Assembly (NCBI GenBank): GCA_934045075.1
Contig: OW203721.1
Coordinates: 2,354,997 to 2,418,996, forward strand
DNA length: 64,000 nt
Direction: 5' to 3'
Origin: Yponomeuta sedellus
Lineage: Eukaryota > Arthropoda > Insecta > Lepidoptera > Yponomeutidae
The position numbers were made by a program, and so were the translations under genes. A model generated the notes under the pieces. The model saw only the letters and a list, made by a program, of their open reading frames with translations. It was not told the origin of the DNA and did no database searches. Positions 35,331 through 46,454 of the stretch are shown one piece after another. Every line of letters starts with the position of its first letter. Positions within the stretch are counted from its first letter, which is position 1.

Positions 35331-35547
35331 TCTGTTAGCTTTTAGAATATACCTCGGCTACTATGGGATTCATCGGACATATTCGTGTAATAGAAATATC
35401 GGACCTAATATGATACAATTTTTTTTAAATAGAGATGAAAGCTTTTATACAGCGCACGAAGTAGTATAACACACGTGTGCCTTTGGCGAAAACCGAACCC
35501 TATTCTAGAGCCCGAGGTAGGTACATTCTAAAAGCTAACAGACTGTA
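35331..35547. mobile_element. MITE family M, copy 1 (TA target)
   Basis: Terminal inverted repeats cagtctgttagcttttagaa ... ttctaaaagctaacagactg with outer TA on both sides. About 217 bp, no coding capacity. Tc1/mariner-like by target choice. Confidence 0.8.
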
Positions 35548-35714
35548 CGTCATCTAGAACAGGGTTGCGCAGTGTGCCGCTGACAGCGGTAGTTGTGCCT
35601 CGAATAAAATACAAGTTTTCGATAAAAACTGCCGTTTTTAGAAGTAATGCAATCTCGTACCCTGTTATTAGCGTTAGGTTAGATTCTAAATAATATTCAT
35701 CTAGCTACAATTCA

Positions 35715-36015
35715 ACGCGTAAAGGGAGCAACAGTAGGCGCAGTCAGGTGCTGAATGACTAACCATGCACCTACCGCCAGTGCATTTTTTTCGGACGCTT
35801 CGCAATGCACGCTAAGCCCTTGGTGCCAGCTGTCATGAAACGGCGGTGGTTAAGCCATGTCAGAGGCCCTATGGTGGGTCGGATAACTTTGCGTGGTGCG
35901 GCTTACTGTCAGACCATCTCCTACCAACTTGGACATGGGCCCCGTGATGGAGTATGGCCTAACCTTCCTGCGATGCAGGAAGAGACCCGTGCCCCAGTAG
36001 TGGGGACAAGCAAAG
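35715..36015 (+). repeat. Family C SINE-like repeat, copy 4
   Basis: Diverged plus-strand copy lacking the head; it ends about 50 bp before the donor of exon 36063-36187. Confidence 0.75.
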
Positions 36016-36062
36016 GGTTCATCCCTTTATCCCGGTGTATCTCATTCTCCGTCATTACTTAC

Positions 36063-36187
36063 TTTGAACCACCGGAGAACAGGCGTGGGCACACCCACAA
36101 CCTTACACTCGAGCGACACCGTGCCCTGCTCAGTGAGGAGAGCCCGAAGCTCCTCCACAAACTCGGGCCTCTTGTACGCCTTGGGCA
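36063..36187 (-). CDS. Exon: N-terminal half of Ig C
   Basis: Reads V-P-K-A-Y-K-R-P-E-F-V-E-E-L, then S-L-E-C-K-V-V-G-V-P-T-P and L-R-W-F-K, i.e. strands A to C of an Ig domain with Cys and Trp in place. Acceptor CCACAG in phase 1, donor GTAAGT in phase 0. The same opening (VPK-x-Y-x-x-P-x-F-x-E-x-L) recurs in Ig E and Ig G, so this is one of two alternating Ig types. Confidence 0.9.
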
Positions 36188-36782
36188 CTGTGGGATAAAA
36201 CACATCGATCATTGAAAGCAAACGCAGCGTAGGACGCCCTGTGACCAGGACCTAGAGTCTAATACTTACTTAGTTTTTCAATAGAATGATATAAGCACGA
36301 CAATGGTTGTTATTTGCCTCAATTTGGTAGTCTACAAACCAATAGTTCGTTATTGTTTAAAATTTATTTGTTTAAATTTAAAGTTATCAATTACAATCAT
36401 GAAATATTATTAGGTATACGTATAGGTGGCAACTTGGTTGCAACAGAGGAATTTTTGTCCTGCTGCCTTTTTCTCCCCTACAATACGGCCCTAGGGAAAC
36501 GGCTTACATTTTACATTGCACATTGACATTCAGCAAACAGAATGTAAATTCTTTGCGGTGAAATAAATTGATTTGATTTGATCAGCAGTACAATGTCATT
36601 CCAGGCGCCCGCGCAAATTTAATATATATCTCTTGCGAAGAAGACCGGATCGCGCGAGGCGCCGAGTTAAGCAACCGATCGCATTGAAATAGTATAACCC
36701 ATGCAATTGGTTACTAGACTAGCGATAGTGTGAATGAAACGACCATTACCGGTCTAACATGACTCTCTTGAACAACTATGCA

Positions 36783-36930
36783 TTTTAGAGACTCGCCTCC
36801 CTGGTGGAGCGACGACGTTCGCAAAGCGGTAGGCAGTGACTGGAAGAGGAAAGCCGAAGATCGGACTCAATGGCGTGTCTTGGGAGAGGCCTATGCCCAG
36901 CAGTGGACTAACACCGGTTTATTATGATGA
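36783..36930 (+). mobile_element. RTE-type LINE C-terminus
   Basis: Plus-strand reading P-P-W-W-S-D-D-V-R-K-A-V-G, D-W-K-R-K-A-E-D-R-T-Q-W and L-G-E-A-Y-A-Q-Q-W, the C-terminus of RTE-like ORFs. It is followed by the start of a (GAT)n tail. Confidence 0.85.
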
Positions 36931-37022
36931 TGCATTTTGAAGAAAAATACGGTACACAAATCGTCATAAGAACGGTGGTAGAGCGCCGCCTTCTCAATCG
37001 GGAGATGTCGGCATCTACCAAT

Positions 37023-37239
37023 TTACTTCAGACAGATGTCGCTGCCTGTACGTAATACAGAGGATCGAAATTTAACTGATGCCGGTGAGTCACCCATTTG
37101 CTCAGTTGGAAAGAGCGCTGGCACGGATAGCCAGAGGTCGCGGGTACGAATCCCGGCATGGGTGGAATTTTTAGCCTCTAAATAGGTTTTTAAAATTGTC
37201 CTTAGCACGGGTTAGTGCATTAAAATAAAAATAGTATAA
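37023..37239 (+). repeat. tRNA-like SINE family A inserted in family B
   Basis: 217 bp with 9-bp target duplications. tRNA-like core: ctggcacggatagccag (anticodon-arm stem and loop) and gcgggtacgaatcccg (B box). Tail ttagcacgggttagtgcatt. Confidence 0.88.
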
Positions 37240-37411
37240 TCTACCAATGGCTTCGTTTTCTAAGTTATGTATATTGGCGAAGTTATATTAGCAATACCAC
37301 TCGCCAACTGTGAAGGAATACATTGTGAGGAAACGTTCGCGTCTGAAGTGTAACATACCTCAGCGCTTCAGCTACGTGTAATGGGGCTCTACGTATAACG
37401 TATGAGTCTAA

Positions 37412-37580
37412 CCCCCTGTTTCACAATGTTCAAAGAAAGTTCCAGATAGACTATCCGCAACCAGGGCTGCCGTTTGTTCTAAATTTAAATATTTTTTCCT
37501 GTATTGCGTGTGTTCGTTCATGGCTTCGCGGCAGCCCTGGTTGCGGATAGCTTATCATCTGCAGATTGTGAAACAGACCC
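37412..37580. mobile_element. Harbinger-like MITE with TAA target duplication
   Basis: 169 bp. Ends ccccctgtttcacaat ... attgtgaaacagaccc, flanked by taa on both sides. A second, perfect 22-bp inverted pair lies inside (37451-37472 and 37529-37550, starting ctatccgcaaccagggctgc). Confidence 0.8.
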
Positions 37581-37702
37581 TAAGTGCAAAAATCCCAGGT
37601 CTAAACTACCTACTCATCATTTTAACATTATGTTATCAGTTTAATCGTCTGCGTAAAGCGGTCAGCTGCGGCTAAACAATTTTCCGTTACGCTATATATT
37701 AC

Positions 37703-37790
37703 TAAGAGCGGCGGTAGCACAGAGGAATATAACAATGGACTCTGAAGCGAGAGACCGAGGTTCAATTCCCAATGTCTACCAAATACTTCA
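37703..37790 (+). repeat. tRNA-like SINE family B head, copy 3
   Basis: Reads gcggcggtagcacag and cgaggttcaattccca, then tctaccaa. Diverged; body missing. Confidence 0.55.
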
Positions 37791-37858
37791 ACAAGGAGTG
37801 GCGCGCCTTGGAAAATTCTATGACCGGGGTTGGATGAGTATGGACTGATTGATGATAC

Positions 37859-38039
37859 CTAAGACGTTGAGGTGAGCGGAGCAGGAGGCGCGGCCGCCTG
37901 CGTTTTCGGCTGTGCAGGTCCAGCGGCCAGCGTCGTCCACGCTGACGGTGGCCACGTCCGCGCACCAGAAGTGGCCATCGCGGGCCAGCGTCACTCGCTC
38001 CGCCTCCAGCAGCCGCCGCTCGTTTCGATACCATGTCAC
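37859..38039 (-). CDS. Exon: C-terminal part of Ig B
   Basis: Begins V-T-W-Y-R-N with the core tryptophan and ends with D-D-A-G-R-W-T-C-T-A-E-N, the F strand. Only this one of the two standard Ig cysteines is present, so the domain probably lacks the core disulfide; this is ordinary in intracellular Ig domains. Phase 0 in, phase 1 out. The donor is GTATCA, weaker than its neighbours. Confidence 0.87.
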
Positions 38040-39713
38040 CTGTCGACCGAGAAAAAATAATCTTTGTTCAAAGTGAAAAGGAAGATGACGCACAAAGTTG
38101 TAAAAATACCCAATAAAGCAATAAAATAGTATAAAGATGCTCGGAGTTTCTCAGAAAGAAGTCATCAACATAGCTTAGTACAAGGATCCACCAAAAGTAT
38201 AAGTCAGTCGGCCTGGAGATAAAATTATGGTCTTACGATACTATGTATAGTCTGTTAGCTTTTAGAATATAACTCGGCTACTATCGGATAGAATCGGATA
38301 TATTCGTGTAATAGAAATATCGGAACTAATATGACTCTCAATTTCGAAATCGGAACTCGATCACCAGTACAAAAACCGGCGAAAATTGGCGAAAACCGAA
38401 GCATACTCTAGAGCCCGAGATATATTCTAAAAGCTAACAGACTATTATACAACATGTTATGAATAATGGTACTAATTATACTACGAAATCCATTACTGAC
38501 GCGCGGGGCGTTGATAGTCTCCTGCGTGCAATATATCTGTAACCCGAAAAACATACAGACCTATTTTGTTTGCGCTAAACATAATTATAAATGCTAGAAG
38601 CGGATGTCAGATTTAAAATAGAAGAATTATGTCATTGGTGCGCGCGCGCATTCCGCGACCGAGGGCCGTTTACTTTCGTTTGTGTAAACTTTATTGTGCT
38701 ACAGCTTACGGAATGTCCGATTCGGGTGTATTTTCGGCGCTCCTCTGTGTAAACAAACGGAGTGAAATAATTTGAATAAAAATCATATTTATTACTAGAG
38801 CATAGAAGAAAAAGGCATTGCAAAATCCAAACGTTCGCAGAAAGCTTCGTCAATTTGAATCAATTTGGAAGTGCTTAATAATGATTTAGTATCTACTACT
38901 GTGCAATGAGATTTGTTTGTAACTTTTAAGATTGATTTATTTTTTTCGAAATTCTTTACTAATAATAAACTTAAAACATAAATCTCTGAACAGAGCCACT
39001 GCGTGGAAATATAGATTGGGCTGACATTGTTTATATATCACAGAAATGGTAAAAAAACTCACAATAAATATGTTTTTCGGTTATTTAGTATTTCCATTGA
39101 ATTATCAATGTTTTCTAATAAGCTCTTAAGCGCATAAAAACGCTTCATAAATTTAGGATGTTACCTTCAAGTTGTGACGTCATACTTAAAGCCCAATTCG
39201 TAAAGCGCATTGTTTAATTCATTGCACATTCACGGTTTTTAATTCATGGTTTAATTTTTCAAAGTTCTTTTTTTGTGAATTATATTTATTTATTATTGAA
39301 TAAAAATCAATATATAGTAATACTAAATTAACAGCCAAACTAAAATGTAATTAACATAGGTTCTTTTGTAATAAATTAAAAATATTTATGACCCTGATAA
39401 TCACTGTATCTATAGATACAGGCTCTTACTAATAAACACCCTATAAACCTGGTATAGTATACAGTGTTTTGTTCACGTCATTTTACATGTAATTTTCAGT
39501 TGGAAGAAAAGAGACAAAACACTGCATAGTCATACAATAATTAAACCAAGTTTATTAGTAAGGCTGACAGTGTTTTGTCATACCACGGCACAATACGATT
39601 TAAGTAAAATCTTAAATTTCCTAACCACTATTTTTAGAACCCCCAGTCTAGAACCTAGGACTTTGGTGACATTTACCGCCAATGTCGGAGCTAACAGCCT
39701 CTCAGTTGCTCAC
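38040..39713 (-). other. Intron, 1.7 kb
   Basis: Holds one MITE (38248-38447). The rest is very AT-rich; an imperfect pair ggctctta/acaggctct near 39420-39570 is not interpreted. Confidence 0.7.
38248..38447. mobile_element. MITE family M, copy 2
   Basis: About 200 bp with ends agtctgttagcttttagaat ... attctaaaagctaacagact, TA-type borders. Same family as 35331-35547. Confidence 0.8.
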
Positions 39714-39887
39714 CTTGCACTCTGTGGAGCTGACGATCTCGACAAGAAACCGGGTTCTGGTGCCGACCTTCACGGTGAGGTCCTGAAGCCGGCGCAGGAA
39801 GGTCGGCGGGTCCTCGCCGGTGGGCGCCTCGTCCGGAGACACCTCTAGACGGACCCGCGCCGTACTGCTGCCGACACCATTGCTGGC
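39714..39887 (-). CDS. Exon: end of Ig A, linker, start of Ig B
   Basis: Fifty-eight codons, phase 0 at both ends. It starts ASNGVGSS (the G strand of Ig A), passes through an acidic Pro-rich linker, and opens Ig B with P-P-T-F-L-R-R-L-Q-D-L. The B strand reads F-L-V-E-I with Val where an Ig normally has its first cysteine. Donor is GTGAGC; acceptor is ATCCAG. GC-rich compared with the surrounding introns. A palindromic repeat begins immediately upstream of the acceptor. Confidence 0.88.
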
Positions 39888-39897
39888 CTGGATTTTA

Positions 39898-40016
39898 TTT
39901 ATACTATTTTTATTTTTAATGCACTAACCCGTGCTAAGGACAAATTGAAAAACCTATTTAGAGGCTAAAAATTTGTCCTTAGCACGGGTTAGTGCATTAA
40001 AAATAAAAATAGTATA
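39898..40016. repeat. Long palindrome from family A tails
   Basis: Arms of about 45 bp: tactatttttatttttaatg, then cactaacccgtgctaaggac, against its reverse complement ending at 40016. The spacer is family A body. Confidence 0.9.
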
Positions 40017-40280
40017 ATCATGTGGGTACCGTGATATCGTTCCGATGTAAAACCTAACTGCAAAGTAGGTAGTCGGGGCTGTAAGTGATGCAATTTGCTT
40101 AAGCCAGATGTCGCTGCCTGTACGTAATACAGAGAATAGTGTAAAAAGGTTCGAAATTTCACTGATGCCGGTGAGTCGCCCATTGGCTCAATTGGTAGAG
40201 CGCTGGCACGGATAGCCAGAGGTTGCGGGTTCGAATCCCGGCATGGGTGAAATTTTTAGCCTCTAAATAGGTTTTTTGGA
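40017..40280 (+). repeat. tRNA-like SINE family A, best-preserved copy
   Basis: The tRNA-like part (about 40177-40250) can fold completely: acceptor cgcccat/atgggtg, anticodon arm ctggc/gccag with loop acggata, and T arm with ggttcgaatcc. The loop has C where tRNAs have U33, so this is a SINE head, not a tRNA gene. Confidence 0.85.
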
Positions 40281-40649
40281 TTTTATTTATTTATTAGATA
40301 TATAGATAAAAGGTATGCTGTGTGGTGTTGATTAAGGTGTTAGTAAGCCAAAGCCAGTACCATTCAAAAGATGACAAAAAAAACACCCTCACACAATTTT
40401 CCAAACTGCTAATGCAGTTTATAGGCAAGCTCTTGGTAACATTTATATAAACGAATACAATCTACACAACCAACACTATCTATGTATAGTACATTCTGTA
40501 TCTGAAGCATAGGACAGGGTTTACAAGCTGCTTAAGACAAAGCGCTTAAGTACTCTTTTAAATTGTTCTTTTATACCTAGTTCCTCAGGCAGACTTTTAT
40601 AAATGGCAGGAACCAATCATGCCGTATATTGTTTGTTATACGTGTTAAT

Positions 40650-40960
40650 GAAACGCTCGTGGCCTAGTCGAACCGAGTGATTGGAATCAATCACTTGAGT
40701 TGAGCAACAACGGGCGCGGTCAGGCCCTGTGACTACCCCCACAGAGCATAATAAACACCCCTAGTGGCACTTTTTCCGAGCGCTTCCGTGCTTTGCAAGG
40801 CACGTTAAGCCGTTGGCGGCGGCTGGCATGTAATGGCTGTAATTAAGCCTTATCAGAGGCCTTTTGGGCGGCTTGATAACTTCTGACAGTAAGGCCCGTG
40901 AGCGCGCCACTTTCTTACAATCCTGCACCAACCCGGACTTGGCCCCCGTGCTGGTGTATG
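40650..40960 (+). repeat. Family C SINE-like repeat, copy 5
   Basis: Full head (gctcgtggcctagtcgaacc); 3' end truncated after ttggcccccgtg. Confidence 0.8.
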
Positions 40961-41064
40961 CGTTAAGCTTTAGTCATATCTTGAGCCCATATCCACTAAC
41001 GCTTACAGGCTATATTTTTATTTTTTTGGTGTATGAAACATCCTTCTGTTTTTGAACTAGCACT

Positions 41065-41225
41065 TTCGTAAGCACAACACATTGTAGACTGTGTGAGACG
41101 AGCAACCGACGACGCGAGCTCCGTCTCTGCTCACCATGATTAAGCTCTGCGAATCGGAGCGAAACCTGGTCGGACTCTTCCGATATAACAACACCCGTAA
41201 GTAGATCCGGACTAAAAGTCTACAA
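41065..41225. repeat. Fragment related to the 23513-24318 insertion
   Basis: Inverted tail (cgtaagcacaacacattgta, then gact) directly joined to the gcgaatcggagcgaaacctg region and the right TIR ctccggatctactt-type end (agatccggactaaaagtcta). A deletion derivative. Confidence 0.65.
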
Positions 41226-41273
41226 CATCCTTCTGTTGTCGACCGTACATGAGCAATAAGGGTGCACACTCAC

Positions 41274-41388
41274 CAGCAGCGTGTAGACGCCAGTGTCGTC
41301 CGTCCGGGCGGCCGAGACGGTCAACCGGACGGCCCCAGCGTCTTCTGAGGTGGTGAACCGCGTGTCCAGCGAGGCATCGGCGCGGCTC
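41274..41388 (-). CDS. Exon: C-terminal half of an Ig domain (Ig A)
   Basis: Codes for about 38 residues. The end of the exon reads D-D-T-G-V-Y-T-L-L, the F-strand signature of an I-set Ig domain, but the usual second cysteine is replaced by Leu. The acceptor is CCCCAG (phase 2) and the donor GTGAGT (phase 0). It joins the next exon to give YTLLASNGVG, a typical Ig F-G strand turn. This is the most upstream exon found. The missing N-terminal half of the domain must be in an exon to the right of 41388, which I could not find up to 64000. Confidence 0.85.
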
Positions 41389-42126
41389 CTGGGGAATGGT
41401 GGTCGGTTTGAATATGAATCGTCTTTTTGTCCAATAGAATCTGGTCTCTAGTGATAGTAATGTCAATATCGACAATAGTTACAAATGATATGGCATTACA
41501 AAAGTGCGTTTAAGATTTTGAAACCATAATCATAAATTAATATCTACTATACACTACATTTAATATACACTTTCGTGCATATTTGTGAATAAGTAGATGA
41601 CTTTTAATCGACGTTGATACGTTATTTCACTCGTGAATGATAAATAAAAATCACATTATTGAAGAAAAGAATGCTATGATCTGTGGCTATGATGTTGAGA
41701 TCTAGGTATTCTCGAAAAAAAAAACCAAAAAGGTCAGCTACGTTTGCAATGATTTGGATTTTTCAATGGCGTATTTCCATGCAAGTAAGTGCTTCCAGTT
41801 TCGTGGACTTACATAGATTCTTGTTTATTATAAATTTATTAAGTCGTCCCAAATGGAAATATATGGCCTAGGCTCCCAAAATTAACTACTTTCCTAAAAA
41901 AATATAACAATATCCATTGTATTTTGTAGTATTTTTTGTAGAACAACAAAAGATAGTGTGGATGCACTAAAGAGATCACTGGCTTGTAGGGTCTGTTTTT
42001 CTGCATTAATTAAAATAAAAGACAAATATGCGTGTGCATCTGTTATATTGTCGAAGGCAAGAAGGAAAAAAACATAGTGTTGCCACAATACAAATTAAAT
42101 ATGAATGTTGCTATAGATTCCATTCC

Positions 42127-42178
42127 ACAACTTCGCACAAACTCATAACCCATAAGTTATGAGTTTGTGCGAAGTTGT
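42127..42178. repeat. Perfect palindrome, 23-bp arms, 6-nt loop
   Basis: acaacttcgcacaaactcat then aac; loop ccataa; exact reverse complement 42156-42178. Confidence 0.97.
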
Positions 42179-42944
42179 TAGATCTGTCTAAAGGATCGTC
42201 TCTTACAAACTACCGACTGACGGCCAACACGGTACGATCATATTTCATTACGAATTTCGGGACTCGCCCTGCAATGTGAAAAAAATCCTTGTAAAAATAT
42301 TTCTGAATAGCTCCATGGAAGTCTCCTGATATGCTTAGTTTTATACACAGAGTACATTATTGTACTGAGAAGTTTTATATTAACTTCTCAGTTATTTTTA
42401 AGCTTTTGCTGAAAAGTAATGTCGAACTGTGTACTACTATTTTAAGAAATTGTCTTTTCCACAGTGGTAATCGAAAGAGGACTTTCCGTAATACAGGTCT
42501 TTACCTAGTACGGGGTCCTTACCCTTTTTTAAATCCTGAAATATTATAATAAATAATATTTTATTTTTATTCTAATTTATTTATGCTAATCTTTAACCAG
42601 CTCGTTGTTCTAGTGAATGTATAAAACATCTGATATTTTTAGAAACGAACTCAATAAAAAAATTGTGTTGATGAGTCGAATATTATTATTAATACCTTTA
42701 TTGTACTTATTAAATAATTTTACAATGCGGTGAACTTAATGTCTTAAGCATTTAATATAACTCAAGTTTCACATAAACATTCCAGACACTAAATATTCCC
42801 ACATATTTTATAACAATGAAGTAAAACAATCATATAACAAATATAGTAGTTTATCTACTCTGATACTCTAATACAAAGATTATAAGACTGAAAACAAAAC
42901 ATTTATGATGAAACATTACGCATAGGCCAAAAATAAAAAGTTTT

Positions 42945-43010
42945 ATTACGATACAGGTCATGTATGGACACCTGTATCATAAAATAACTTTTTAATCATA
43001 ACGATACACC
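42945..43010. repeat. Imperfect hairpin
   Basis: Arms acgatacaggt/acctgtatcat extended by aaaagttttat against ataactttt, loop about 11 nt. Confidence 0.7.
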
Positions 43011-43340
43011 CTCCAGCTGGACCAAGAAGGTTGAACCTGTACTTTTAATAAAAAGGTTTCAATGAACGAGTCCGCGGCGACGCAACACGCATGCACAATA
43101 GATGTTTGCGACTTGGCGCCAACAATTTAAATTTCAAAATACTTTGCAATATTTAAACAAAGTTTGGTTCTCTTTAATATTATTTTATGTATTTTAGTAT
43201 GAGAGTAGATAAAGTAGTGTATGATACTGTACATAACTTGGTCTTATAACACTCGTGTGATACTATAAAAACAACTAGCCTACGGCTCATTTTTAGAAAA
43301 CACAGAAGTGTTATAAAAACCCTTACCATGCAACTGTATC

Positions 43341-43563
43341 ATAATAGTACATTACACAACTAGGGTGGTAATACAAAGAAAGGCCGAGATCGCAGAAGTT
43401 TGCGGCCCGAGCTGCAAGCGAGGGACGTAAATATGCGATCGAGAGCTTTCTTTATTACCTCCCGTGTTGTGTACATCTTTTTATGTCTACACTTGGCCAG
43501 AAAGCGGCTTTTTCCGTACGCGCAGCGTGCGGAAAAAGCCACTTTATTGCCAGGTGTGGCATA
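43341..43563 (-). repeat. Structured 223-bp repeat H, copy 2
   Basis: Inverted copy of 26162-26384 with about two substitutions, 17 kb away. See that entry for the foldback structure. Confidence 0.85.
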
Positions 43564-43729
43564 AACTACTATTATTGCATTTAATATAACTCAAGTTTCA
43601 CATGAACATTCCACGCACTGTAAATTCCCTTATATTCATTTAACAAATTAACAATATAATTTACACGACACTCTCTAATAAATATGTAATTAACGCTAGT
43701 ACTAATAATGAATACTAAATGCAAATAAT

Positions 43730-43930
43730 ATGGCAGCGGAAAGGTGTCCAACGCCGGTTTCTCAATCGGAAGTTCATGGGTTCGAACCCCGGCTGTATCA
43801 ATGACTTTGTTTTCTAAGTCAGGGGACCACTCGCCGATGGTGAAGTAAAACATCACTCTAGTGGCTGAAGTGTTAACGTACTTCAGCACTTGCTACGTAC
43901 AACGACTCAACTATGAGCCTAAGGGTGAAA
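43730..43930 (+). repeat. tRNA-like SINE family B, copy 4
   Basis: Head with ggtttctcaatcggaagttc and gggttcgaaccccgg; body with accactcgccgatggtgaag. Confidence 0.75.
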
Positions 43931-44216
43931 CCCATTATTTCTATATTGCACAACACTTTGACGACTAAAATACGCGACAACGCAATAAACACCGCTTTTT
44001 TCACGAACATGGCATTGACCTATTTTTACGACTTGAACTTAGATAGATAGATAAGATAGATAAAAGATTTATTTCCATAAGACACACACATGTATAAATA
44101 TATATATCATCACATATTACATCACAAATTAACAGTACAGAGTTGACATTGACAAAACGTAAACATACAGAATAGTGATACAAACATAACTCAGTTGTGC
44201 GGTACAGTAAGTACCT

Positions 44217-44484
44217 TGTAACGTTTTATAACTTTTATAATTAATAAATAAACTCTGGAACGACTTCAGGTGTGATTTTATTTGAAGATTTATAGTAACT
44301 TTAAAACAGAAAACTGGATAAAAAACGGATAAGCAGGTAAAAAGTCAGATCTGGTCAAAGGGTAAAGTAGTAGTAGTGAAAAATGAGTGAAATCGAAGAA
44401 TGTGTGACGTACATAATTTAAATATTTGAAAATGATAGATGGAAAAAGAAATAAAAATGGTGTGAAGAGGTTTGCACCGTTACA
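44217..44484 (-). repeat. 3' LTR of element 2
   Basis: 268 bp; almost identical to 46455-46722, differing inside the cggataagc/cgaagaagc segment. Confidence 0.92.
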
Positions 44485-46454
44485 CTACCCGGGGGCAACC
44501 GGTAAAAAAAAATTTTTTTAAATATATTTACTTATTTAAAAAAATATATTAAAAAAAAATTTTTTTTTATAAAAAAATTGTCAAGTAAAATTATTTAATT
44601 TAAAATTTAAAGTCGAGAATCCAAAGTAAGGTCGATGAAGGTCGGGGATGTGGGATGGTAAGTAAATAAATTTAGTTATTCTTAAATATTAAAATAAAAT
44701 AAAATATAAAAGATGGGCGATGAAAAAAAATTTAGAAGGTGTGGGGTGATATCTACTGATATCTGAGGTGATATATGATATGAATATTTACACTAGGCAG
44801 TTCCACTTCCATTCATCATCTACCACTCATCCCTAGCATGCATCATCTGTCATTGTCTTCAACTACAGTAAAGGTGAAGACGTTCGCTCATTATAGACAA
44901 AATCTATTTTTATTAATTAGATTTATCCAGAAACTGGCCTAAATTAGTAATAGGCTTATTTAGCCAGTTACCACCCGCTGGTATTCGGTAGTGGTAAGGC
45001 TTATTTATTGAGTCACAATCCGCTCTATGAAAGTTATTTACATTTTAACAATATTTATAATATTGGGTACATAGTACCCGACGGGGTAGAATCCGTCGTA
45101 GTAGTGCTCTCAAGAGCTATGGTGGGGTAAACACCGTAACGCGTTTAATTAGATAACGCGATTGATAAATAAATTAGTTGACCTAGGCTTATTTAACGTG
45201 TTGTCGCCGCACCTGATTGAATGTTTGGATGTTCTAAAAAAAATGGTTAGTAAATGTCCTGGAGGATAGTGGTGTAAGTGTATAAATAATAAATAAAAAA
45301 ATAGTTAATAAATAAATAGACAAATAGTATGACGATGTGTCCGAAAAGGTAATGTGGTGATTATATATACAGAAAATTAGAACTATAAAAAGGTGGCATT
45401 GGTAGGTTTTGTACAAGTTGACAGTTAAAATATTTAAAAAGAATACGGATTATAAGAAAAGAGGTTACTAAGAAATTATTTTAGTAATGAGGTAAGGATG
45501 GGGTGAGGGTGAAGTTTTTATTTTATTGCCAAAGAGTTCCTTATAGGTTTAACCTGTGGAGGTTTTGTTTTGAATCTTGAAAAATTTTATGACAATGAAT
45601 GGTGTCAGAATTACTGACGTCTAGAAATTTGGTTTGCAAAGATTTTGTAAATAATTATAATTTAAATTTTAATAATATAATATTGTTATCAATAGACTGT
45701 ATGAGTGCAGTTTCGCCTTACCTTCGAGTCGGCCTCGAAGACCTAGAGGGTAAAGCTAGGCTGTCTACGTGTAATTACCCAGGATACTCTCCTGAGGCAA
45801 CGTAAGTTAGTAACCAGTCCCACCTGGAATTATAAATTCCAGGTTACCGAGGTCTATGGAACTGCTAGTGAGCAGCCTGTGGTTGTGTAACTGTCTGATA
45901 AATGCGTGTAGAAGTTATTGATTGTATACTGTTGGTGTATACTAACTGTGGTATGTTTCGGTTAGGTGGGGTGCAGATAGATAGAATAGGACTTTTATTA
46001 GGGCCGAAAAAATTTGTTACTATGGGTGAATCTAGTTAGTGAAGAATGGTCAATGAGTAGTTATGATGAATTACCTTGTGGTCCAGAAGTCAAGTCGCAC
46101 TTTAAAATTAATTTAATATTTTATTTATAAAACACTTAACAACACTTAACAAAAAAAAAATCTTGCAGGTCTTCAGAACTGGAAGAGGTTTGTGGGTAAA
46201 GTTGGGGGCGGCGGAGAAGTCCGACAGAACCCTTGAGCAAGGCTGGGGAGCTCCAAGGGATGCGTCTGTGATGTATGAGGTCGTGGGTATGAAACAGCAG
46301 CAGCAGTTCGACGATTGTGCACACGTATACTCGTGGTAATCGTACTCTTATTTGCCTTCGCACTCGCAGCGTAGTCGCGGTGGGTGGGCTTTGTCGCCTC
46401 GGCGTATCAAGCCGTGGGGTGACGTTGGTTTTCGTTATTATCGTTGGGCGCCAG

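Larger units (their letters stand above)
34779..36062 (-). other. Intron, 1.3 kb
   Basis: Contains a MITE (35331-35547) and family C copy 4. A single MITE end lies near 34810-34860, just upstream of the exon at 34606-34778. Confidence 0.75.
36965..37640 (+). repeat. tRNA-like SINE family B, copy 2 (interrupted)
   Basis: The head (36965-37022, gccgccttctcaatcgggag) and body (37240-37411, 37584 onward) are split by a family A element. The duplicated tctaccaat borders (37014-37022 and 37240-37248) show where it inserted. Confidence 0.8.
36188..37858 (-). other. Intron, 1.7 kb, three-level nest
   Basis: RTE relic, then a family B SINE interrupted by a family A SINE and a Harbinger-like MITE, then another family B head at 37703-37790. 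Confidence 0.8.
39888..41273 (-). other. Intron, 1.4 kb
   Basis: Filled by a palindromic family A tail pair, a full family A SINE, family C copy 5 and a TIR-bearing fragment. Confidence 0.75.
51..41388 (-). other. Giant Ig/helical muscle-type protein gene (partial)
   Basis: Eighteen exons join in one continuous frame on the minus strand. Every junction has AG/GT borders, and donor and acceptor phases match at all 17 joins. The order of domains is alternating Ig domains, then a long helical region, then an acidic, repeat-built C-terminal array. Ig chains of this sort with G-x-Y-x-C and W cores are typical of sarcomere proteins. Zormin, or the titin/UNC-89-like annotations of insects, is the closest match I can suggest from memory of domain style; no search was run. 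Both gene ends lie outside the window. No promoter or poly(A) site could be assigned. Confidence 0.85.

Noticed and set aside
40177..40250. Genuine tRNA gene
   Set aside because: Folds like a tRNA but has C at the position of U33, belongs to a repeated SINE family with body and tail, and has no terminator T-tract directly after it.
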